Shown here one piece after another: positions 1 to 5,136 of a stretch of DNA of 7,779 nucleotides. The position numbers were made by a program, and so were the translations under genes. Within the stretch, counting starts at the first letter, position 1. Each line of letters starts with the position of its first letter. This stretch comes from an uncultured Sphingomonas sp. (GTDB lineage: Bacteria > Pseudomonadota > Alphaproteobacteria > Sphingomonadales > Sphingomonadaceae). A model generated the notes under the pieces. The model did no database searches. It was not told the DNA's origin and saw only the letters and a list, made by a program, of their open reading frames with translations. Where the stretch lies: assembly GCA_902806295.1 (NCBI GenBank), contig CADCWB010000180.1, positions 1 through 7,779 of the forward strand. Direction: 5' to 3'.

Positions 1-918
1 GTCCTGCGCGCGCAGGGCCGCCCCACCACGCCGCCGGCTGGCACGACCGAGCGGAACATCTCGGTTCGCGGAGCGGCCGGCAACCTCAACGCCCTGCTGA
101 TCAAGCCCACCGGTACTCGCGGCCCGCTGCCGGTCATCCTCTACTTCCATGGTGGCGGCTGGGTGATCGCCGACAGCAAGGTCTATGCCGGCGGAGCTCG
201 TGGACTGGCCCGTGGAGCTCAGGCGATCGTCGTCGCGGTTGATTATCGCCGGGCACCGGAGGCGCCATTTCCTGCCCAGCACGACGATGCACTGGCCGCG
301 TACCGCTGGCTGTTGAGCAATGCGGCAAGTCTGGGTGGCGATCGCAACCGCATCGCATTTGCCGGCGAAAGTGCGGGCGGCAATCTCGCGGTCGCGACGG
401 CCATGCTGGCGCGCGACGCCGGCCTGCCACAGCCGCGCCACATCTTGTCGGTCTATCCGATCGCCGGAAATGACCTGAACACGCCGTCCTATCAGGACAC
501 CGCGAACGGCCCAACCTTGAACCGTGCGCTGATGGCCTGGTTCTTCCGCTATGTGCCGCGCACCCCGGCAGACCTGATGGACCCGCGGATCAACCTGGTC
601 GGTGCCAATCTGTCCGGCCTGGCCCCGGTCACCATCGTCGCGGCGCAAATCGATCCACTGCGGTCCGAAGGTGAGTTGCTCGCGCAGCGCCTCCAGGCGG
701 CCGGAGTGGCGGTTGAGCGGCGCGAATGGGAAGGCGCAACGCACGAGTTCTTCGGGGCCGATGCCGTGATCGGCGATGCTCGCGAAGCGCAGGCTTATGC
801 GAGTGAACGGCTCCGCGCGGCTTTCGGCGGAGGAGCAGCTGGCGCTTCTCCGATTGTCGAGAGCCCGACCCCAACCGAAGCTCCACCACCCCCGCAGCCG
901 AGCCCCGAACGCGGCTGA
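1..918 (+). CDS. Alpha/beta hydrolase, HSL / family IV esterase type (5' end cut off)
   Basis: The frame is open from the first base to a TGA at 916-918, giving 305 visible residues; the true start lies left of the window. The family IV (hormone-sensitive lipase) signature is complete in order: the oxyanion-hole motif HGGGW at visible residues 50-54, the nucleophile motif GESAGG with Ser124, the acid motif DPLRSEG with Asp218, and THEFFG with the general-base His248. YRRAPEAPFPA, also typical of this family, follows the oxyanion motif. Such enzymes hydrolyse short-chain carboxylic esters or related small molecules; the natural substrate cannot be told. A GTG at 163 is not the start, because it would remove the oxyanion motif. 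The catalytic fold seems to end near residue 275; residues 276-305 are a Pro/Ser/Thr/Ala-rich tail not expected in the family. The gene converges on virB11 with 28 nt between them and has no evident link to secretion. The fold assignment is very secure, the substrate unknown. Confidence 0.93.
   Translation, partial: VLRAQGRPTTPPAGTTERNISVRGAAGNLNALLIKPTGTRGPLPVILYFHGGGWVIADSKVYAGGARGLARGAQAIVVAVDYRRAPEAPFPAQHDDALAAYRWLLSNAASLGGDRNRIAFAGESAGGNLAVATAMLARDAGLPQPRHILSVYPIAGNDLNTPSYQDTANGPTLNRALMAWFFRYVPRTPADLMDPRINLVGANLSGLAPVTIVAAQIDPLRSEGELLAQRLQAAGVAVERREWEGATHEFFGADAVIGDAREAQAYASERLRAAFGGGAAGASPIVESPTPTEAPPPPQPSPERG
895..917. repeat. Weak inverted repeat at the end of the hydrolase gene
   Basis: CAGCCG at 895-900 is matched by CGGCTG at 912-917, giving a possible 6-bp stem with an 11-nt loop that ends one base before the last base of the hydrolase stop codon. 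No T-run follows on either strand, so it does not qualify as a standard intrinsic terminator. It could be a fragment of a dispersed palindromic element or chance in GC-rich DNA. Confidence 0.25.
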
Positions 919-946
919 GACGCAATGGGCGGCGGCCAGTGCGGGA
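919..946. other. 28-nt gap between convergent genes
   Basis: This is the only non-coding stretch in the window. It separates the stop of the + strand hydrolase from the stop of the - strand virB11. It contains no T-run or clear hairpin of its own, so transcripts from both sides may run into each other unless Rho-dependent termination acts here. That is an inference from the lack of a visible terminator. Confidence 0.7.
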
Positions 947-1948
947 TCAGTCTTCGGCGCGGATATCAAGGATGTCGCTGATGATCCGCCGGCCGTCCCG
1001 ACGGTCGAGTTGCACCACGACGTCGATAACCGATTTGGCGTAGGTCAGCGTATCGGAGCGCGAGAGGCCCAGCCCTGCCTGCATCACCATCAGCCCCAGC
1101 TGCTCCAGTGCGCCGGACGGGCTGTTCGCATGGACGGTGCTGAAGGAGCCGGGGTGACCCGTGTTGATCGCGCGCAGAAAGCTGACAGCTTCCGGTCCGC
1201 GCAGCTCGCCCAGCACGAGCCGATCTGGCCGCAGGCGCATGGAGGCCTGGAGCAGGTCGTCGACACTGACCCGCGCTTCGCCCATCTCACCCTTGACCGC
1301 CACCAGGCCGAGGCTGACCGGGCTCTGCAAGCGGATCTCCGGTGTGTCTTCGATGAGGATCACGCGTTCGGATGCCGGGACCTCGCGCAGGAGCGCGTTG
1401 AGGAAGGTCGTCTTGCCCGACGAGGTTCCGCCGCTCACCAAGATCGTTCTTCGGTTGGCCACCGCCTGACTGAGAAAGTGGAGCGGGTCAGCGGCTGCAT
1501 CGATCGGCGGGGCCGGATCGGGTCGGACGAGCGGACCCCCGGCGTAGGCGGACAAGGGCAGGTCGACCAGGCGATGACGGCGGATCGCCATCGCCCAGCC
1601 GCTACGAGTCGCTGGCGGGGAGACGAACTGGACGCGGGCTCCATCGGGGAGGGTCGCGGCAAGCAACGGGCGCTCACGGCTGACGCCTTGATGAGTGGCG
1701 CGCGCGACTTGCTCCGCCAGTCGCTTGACGAGCAGATTATCGACTTCGGGCGCAACCACCCGCTTCAGCCGCATGTCGCCAGCAGCCTCGATCCATACCT
1801 CGCCGCTGTTGTTGACGATGACCTCGGACACGTCCTCGCGGTCGAGCCACTGGCGGAACGGGCGCAGGTAGGCGGCCAGATAGACGCCGCCGCTCTCGCC
1901 CAGCGAGACCACGTCTGCCGTCGAACTTGGGTCGGTGGCGGGCGTCAC
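947..1948 (-). CDS. virB11: VirB11-type traffic ATPase of the type IV secretion system
   Basis: A 333-residue protein, of normal length for the family. It is the hexameric secretion ATPase at the cytoplasmic base of the channel, which binds VirB4 and drives the switch from pilus assembly to substrate export. The N-terminal domain covers about residues 20-140 (SEVIVNNSGEVWIE at 41-54). The RecA-like domain follows, with Walker A GGTSSGKT at 173-180, the Asp-box EDTPEI at 200-205, Walker B LVLGELRG at 244-251 and the His-box GHPGSFSTVHA at 264-274. All catalytic residues are intact. The start is GTG at 1946-1948, overlapping the virB10 stop as GTGA. No strong Shine-Dalgarno sequence lies upstream, so translational coupling to virB10 is likely. 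It is the last gene of the operon, as in classical virB loci; this sets it apart from Trb systems, where trbB is first. The ATPase of a type II system or type IV pilus is a less likely alternative given the virB neighbours. Confidence 0.96.
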   Translation of the reverse strand: MTPATDPSSTADVVSLGESGGVYLAAYLRPFRQWLDREDVSEVIVNNSGEVWIEAAGDMRLKRVVAPEVDNLLVKRLAEQVARATHQGVSRERPLLAATLPDGARVQFVSPPATRSGWAMAIRRHRLVDLPLSAYAGGPLVRPDPAPPIDAAADPLHFLSQAVANRRTILVSGGTSSGKTTFLNALLREVPASERVILIEDTPEIRLQSPVSLGLVAVKGEMGEARVSVDDLLQASMRLRPDRLVLGELRGPEAVSFLRAINTGHPGSFSTVHANSPSGALEQLGLMVMQAGLGLSRSDTLTYAKSVIDVVVQLDRRDGRRIISDILDIRAED

Positions 1949-3150
1949 GGCTGGCCGGCGGCCCCGACCTGCGAGAAGTCGAGATCGCGGGCGGTGAACA
2001 CTCGGATGGGATGGCCCTGGCGCACTCGGACAGTCGGCGGGATCGAGCCGTTCTGCTGCGCCGCGACACCAGCCGCTCCCGGGCCGCCGCCGGTGGTCAG
2101 CAAGGACGCTCCGCCCGAGCTAATCGCGCTGGCGGCGCCGACCACCGACAGCAGCAGGGCTGATCCGAACCGCTTGAAGAAGTGGCTGTCGACTTCTCCG
2201 GCCAGCCCGCTCTGGCCAGCTTCGTCGGTACCCGGCGAGGCGATCGCTACCGAGGCTCCGTCGGGCCGGATGAGACGGGACCAGAGAACGTAAGCGCGGG
2301 TCTGCCCGGCCGAGAGGCCACTCTTGTATTGTCCGACCAGCCGAGAGGATCGCGGGATTAGGATGCGCGACCCGTCGAAGCTGCGCACATCCTGGCTGAC
2401 AACGGCCCGAACGTAGCCTGGCAAGTCGCTGTTGATGGCGGTTTCCAGCACCGCGGGGATCAAGGTTCCCTGGCTTACCGTGCTCGCCCGGTCGGCCATC
2501 GGCCGTGCCGTCGCCGTGTCGCTTGCCGACGCGTCGGCCCTCGCTGCGAACTCGTCTCCCGCCGGGGTGGGACGGAGACCAGCCGCCGACGGTGACCCGG
2601 CCGCCGCCGCCGGCGCGTCCGCCCCGGCGGGGACGACGGGTCCGGAGCCGTCGAACAACAGGGTCGGTGAGCGCAGGCGATCGGCCATGCTTGTCGCGGG
2701 CGCGGTCTGCGGCCCCACCGCCGTGATCTGCGGATACGTCTGCGGCGGCGAGCTGAACACCAGCGATCCGGCCGTTGGCTGAGCGGCGCCGTTGAGTGCC
2801 GCCAACTGCTCGGGCGTTGGCGGCGGTACGATCGGCAGGCCGGTCCCGGGTGCCGCCGCTGACGCCTGCGGCGCAGCTGCCGGCACCTGCCGAGCCTCGC
2901 GCCCACTGCTTAGACCAAGAAAGGTCGCGAAGCCGAGTAGAACGGCGGCGGCTCCTCCGGCCGCCAGTCCGTAACTCTCCTTGCGGGATGGCTGCGCCGC
3001 TACTGCCGGGTAAGCAACCCGGCTGGCTTCCACCAGTGCACCGTCATCCATGTCGCGACGGGGGTCAAAGGGAACGAGCTGCCCGCTAAGCCCGAGCGGC
3101 TGGGGACCTTCATTGCGCCACTGGGTCGAACTCGTCTCAACGATAGTCAC
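1945..3150 (-). CDS. virB10: VirB10/TrbI-type channel scaffold of the core complex
   Basis: A 401-residue protein from the GTG at 3148-3150. VirB10 spans the envelope: its N-terminus is anchored in the inner membrane and its C-terminal domain forms the outer-membrane cap with VirB9, relaying energy state from the ATPases. Visible parts are a short cytoplasmic arm (1-59), one transmembrane helix (about 60-80), a long Ala/Pro-rich periplasmic spacer (about 88-222), and the conserved beta-barrel domain (about 226-401). The last contains QGTLIPAVLETAINSDLPG, IPRSSRLVGQY, and the terminal IPPTVRVRQGH...VFTARDLDFS typical of the family. The frame stays open to an ATG at 3382-3384, but that stretch is antisense-like Arg/Ser-rich sequence inside virB9. 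The GTG is chosen because GGAGA sits 6 nt upstream and homology starts here; an ATG at 3163-3165 is an alternative with poorer spacing. It overlaps virB9 by 14 nt and virB11 by 4 nt. No cysteine is present. Confidence 0.95.
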   Translation of the reverse strand: MTIVETSSTQWRNEGPQPLGLSGQLVPFDPRRDMDDGALVEASRVAYPAVAAQPSRKESYGLAAGGAAAVLLGFATFLGLSSGREARQVPAAAPQASAAAPGTGLPIVPPPTPEQLAALNGAAQPTAGSLVFSSPPQTYPQITAVGPQTAPATSMADRLRSPTLLFDGSGPVVPAGADAPAAAAGSPSAAGLRPTPAGDEFAARADASASDTATARPMADRASTVSQGTLIPAVLETAINSDLPGYVRAVVSQDVRSFDGSRILIPRSSRLVGQYKSGLSAGQTRAYVLWSRLIRPDGASVAIASPGTDEAGQSGLAGEVDSHFFKRFGSALLLSVVGAASAISSGGASLLTTGGGPGAAGVAAQQNGSIPPTVRVRQGHPIRVFTARDLDFSQVGAAGQP

Positions 3151-3910
3151 GGCGATTCTCCGCATTGGCTGTCTGAACGTCGGCGGCCTTCCGCCGTGCG
3201 GACGTGATGATCGCCTGCTCCTTTCCACGCCGGATGATGATCTGCTGGGGCAGGCCGTCGACGACGATGTACCCGCCCTCGACCTTGTAATCCGCGGGGC
3301 TCTCGGTTCCGTCCGGAGCGGGTAGCAAGATGGCGGGGAGCGCGGACGCGTCCGGCCAACTGAGGTAGACCGCTTTAGTGTCATCGAAGACGCGGGTCGG
3401 TCGCAGCGACCTGGCGCCGCGCACCTGCCAGGCGATGTTGATCTTCATCACCGGCGTTGGCGCAACCGCCGCAGCAACGGCCACTTGAGCAGGAGCAGGG
3501 GTCGGCTCGGGTGGTGGCTGAATCGATCCGGGTGCGGGATAGTCCGGATACTCGAAGCTCAGTGCATAGACCGGCTGACCGGCCCGCGATGCCTCGAGAT
3601 CGAACAGGTAGGTTCGCTTATCGGTCACCACCATCAGATTGCTGCGGGCACCCGCAATCAACGGCTTGATGAACAGGTAATCGCCTCGCTTGTTCGGAGT
3701 GACTTGCCAGGCGGCGCTGTCGCCAATCGCGACATTCTCGATCCGCTCGTCCGAACCGAAATGTATCGAGCTCTGGTAGCCCGGCTTACCCACGAAGCGC
3801 ACGACTTTGTTCGGGGTGAAGAGGACCGAGCGCACCCTGGAGTCCGGTTGGCTTGCCGCTGGGGTGCTGACGAACAGGATAAGGGCGAGCGAAAGTGCAG
3901 CTGATTTCAT
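3137..3910 (-). CDS. virB9: VirB9-type outer-membrane core component, exported
   Basis: A 257-residue protein with a clear signal peptide (MKSAALSLALILFVSTPAAS, cleavage probably near residue 20-21). VirB9 forms the outer-membrane ring of the core complex together with the VirB10 cap and normally a VirB7 lipoprotein. The N-terminal domain runs about 25-122 (FTPNKVVRFVGKPGYQSSIHF, IENVAIGDSAAWQV, LFIKP, SNLMVVTDKRTYLFDL). A Pro/Ala-rich linker follows (about 125-152), then the C-terminal VirB9 domain (about 155-240, with RPTRVFDDTKAVYLSWP and YIVVDGLPQQIIIRRG). The protein contains no cysteine at all, so it cannot form the VirB7-VirB9 disulfide described in Agrobacterium. The ATG at 3908-3910 overlaps the virB6 stop as ATGA. 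The coding end overlaps virB10 by 14 nt. No virB7 or virB8 precedes it, which is unusual. The family assignment is secure. Confidence 0.95.
   Translation of the reverse strand: MKSAALSLALILFVSTPAASQPDSRVRSVLFTPNKVVRFVGKPGYQSSIHFGSDERIENVAIGDSAAWQVTPNKRGDYLFIKPLIAGARSNLMVVTDKRTYLFDLEASRAGQPVYALSFEYPDYPAPGSIQPPPEPTPAPAQVAVAAAVAPTPVMKINIAWQVRGARSLRPTRVFDDTKAVYLSWPDASALPAILLPAPDGTESPADYKVEGGYIVVDGLPQQIIIRRGKEQAIITSARRKAADVQTANAENRRDYR
3157..3161 (-). promoter_or_regulatory. Ribosome binding site deciding the virB10 start
   Basis: On the - strand this reads GGAGA, 6 nt before the GTG at 3148-3150. It lies inside the 3' end of virB9. It is the best-placed Shine-Dalgarno sequence near this junction and favours the GTG over the in-frame ATG 15 nt further upstream, which has no purine-rich leader. 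Confidence 0.6.
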
Positions 3911-5136
3911 GTCCTGGATTTCCCGGGAGAACGCGTTGGCGGTGAACGGAACCGAGCGCCGACACCCTGGACCCGTCGATCGAGGCGCAGTGCCGACGCC
4001 GCGGGTTGCTCCGCTGCATAGCTCCGCGTCGCAGCCGCGAGCACGGGTGCCCGCCGATCGCTGCCGGCCGATTGCCCAGTGTCGTTTGCGGGCACACGAG
4101 TGGCGTTGACGATGGCCCGAACTCGATCCGACGTGAGCGGAGAGGAAGGTGCCGCGGTGCCGCTCGCCGAAACCGAGCCGGCAGCACCGGATGCGCCAGC
4201 CGCCGCAGCCTGCACGCCCGGCGACGCTTGTCCGTCCGAGCGTTCTCCCGCACCCTTACCGCCAAGCCGCCAACCGGCAACCATCGTCCCGCTGACCTTC
4301 AGCACCAGAACCATCAGCGCCACATACACCGACGCGCCCAGGAACATGGTCACGGCCGCTCGCATCGAGATCGTCCCGCTGTTCAGGTCGGTCACGATCG
4401 GTGCAAGCAGCGCCAGCGCGGCCCCTCCGATCAGGACGGTGAACAAGGGCACGATCGCGAACATAACGGCGCCCTTGAGCCAGCCGACGAACAGACCGTG
4501 CGTGCCGCGGAACAGCGCCAGCACGATGAATACCGGGCCGACCGCCAACAGCGCGGCCAGTGCGATCCGGGCGACCAGCAGCACTCCCACGGTGCCGAGC
4601 AGAAGCAGCAGTGCCGCCATCCACAACACGTCGCCGGCGGTCCACCCGGCAGCTTGCGGCGGAGCCGGGGTGATGCCCGTCACCGGCGACACGGCGGCCG
4701 GAGTATTGGCAGCTTCAGCGGCGCTGGCGACGGCGACGAAAACGGCGTCCAGGCGATTGGCGAAGGTGGCGGTCGCCGAACCGGCATCGCCCGTCACGAC
4801 GGATGCGATCTGGTCGGGCGCGCCGGTGAGCAACGTCCATACAACGCTTTGGTACGCCATCCAGCTGGTGGCGAAGGTCAGCACCATGCCTAGCGCCAGC
4901 ATTCGCGGCGTCAGCATGTTGAGCCCAATCCGGGACCGGCCAGTGAGCAGGTTAACCGCCAGCAGCCCAACGTAAAGCGTCAGGAGCAAGGTCAACGCTG
5001 ACCCCAAGCCTCCGGACGGGCCGAACAGGCGTCCGAACGCGCTGGCGGCGGCGTTCGCCGAGACGCAGTCGACGACTTTCAGTGCTTCCGCAATGCCGGC
5101 CGTGCCGTCGGGGGTGAGCGTGGGGCAAGCGCTCAT
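3907..5136 (-). CDS. virB6: VirB6/TrbL-type polytopic inner-membrane protein
   Basis: A 409-residue protein. VirB6 proteins form part of the inner-membrane platform through which the substrate passes. The N-terminus is likely periplasmic with two cysteines (Cys4 and Cys24). Hydrophobic segments lie at about 44-64, 78-97, 170-188, 190-210, 222-247 and 261-281, with a loop of about 70 residues between the second and third. The block around GPVFIVLALFRGTHGLFVGWLKG (two parts, 200-211 and 212-222) is the typical VirB6 core. From about residue 290 a hydrophilic tail of roughly 120 residues follows, rich in Ala, Ser, Gly and Pro and ending in an Arg-rich stretch; it is probably disordered. The ATG at 5134-5136 overlaps the virB4 stop as ATGA, and GAGG lies 7 nt upstream. 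The 3' end overlaps virB9 by 4 nt. It sits directly after virB4, in the place where virB5 would normally come first. VirB6 is poorly conserved in sequence, so the call rests on topology, core motif and position. Confidence 0.9.
   Translation of the reverse strand: MSACPTLTPDGTAGIAEALKVVDCVSANAAASAFGRLFGPSGGLGSALTLLLTLYVGLLAVNLLTGRSRIGLNMLTPRMLALGMVLTFATSWMAYQSVVWTLLTGAPDQIASVVTGDAGSATATFANRLDAVFVAVASAAEAANTPAAVSPVTGITPAPPQAAGWTAGDVLWMAALLLLLGTVGVLLVARIALAALLAVGPVFIVLALFRGTHGLFVGWLKGAVMFAIVPLFTVLIGGAALALLAPIVTDLNSGTISMRAAVTMFLGASVYVALMVLVLKVSGTMVAGWRLGGKGAGERSDGQASPGVQAAAAGASGAAGSVSASGTAAPSSPLTSDRVRAIVNATRVPANDTGQSAGSDRRAPVLAAATRSYAAEQPAASALRLDRRVQGVGARFRSPPTRSPGKSRT

Noticed and set aside
776..2293. 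A 505-codon open frame on the + strand opposite virB11 and part of virB10
   Set aside because: It lies across two confidently identified genes on the other strand, overlaps the end of the hydrolase, and has no recognisable domain. Long antisense frames are common in DNA this rich in G+C.
2580..2640. GCC/CGG-rich repetitive tract as a possible microsatellite or regulatory repeat
   Set aside because: It is explained by the Ala/Gly/Pro-rich periplasmic spacer of VirB10; no exact tandem unit is maintained.
3151..3384. An N-terminal extension of virB10 to the ATG at 3382-3384
   Set aside because: The extension is Arg/Ser/Pro-rich out-of-frame virB9 sequence with no VirB10 similarity, and a better-placed ribosome binding site supports the GTG at 3148-3150.
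4006..4975. Two overlapping + strand open frames of almost 300 codons opposite virB6
   Set aside because: Both are antisense shadows of the membrane-protein gene; their translations are low-complexity (His/Arg/Gln-rich or Ala/Ser/Thr-rich) with no motif.
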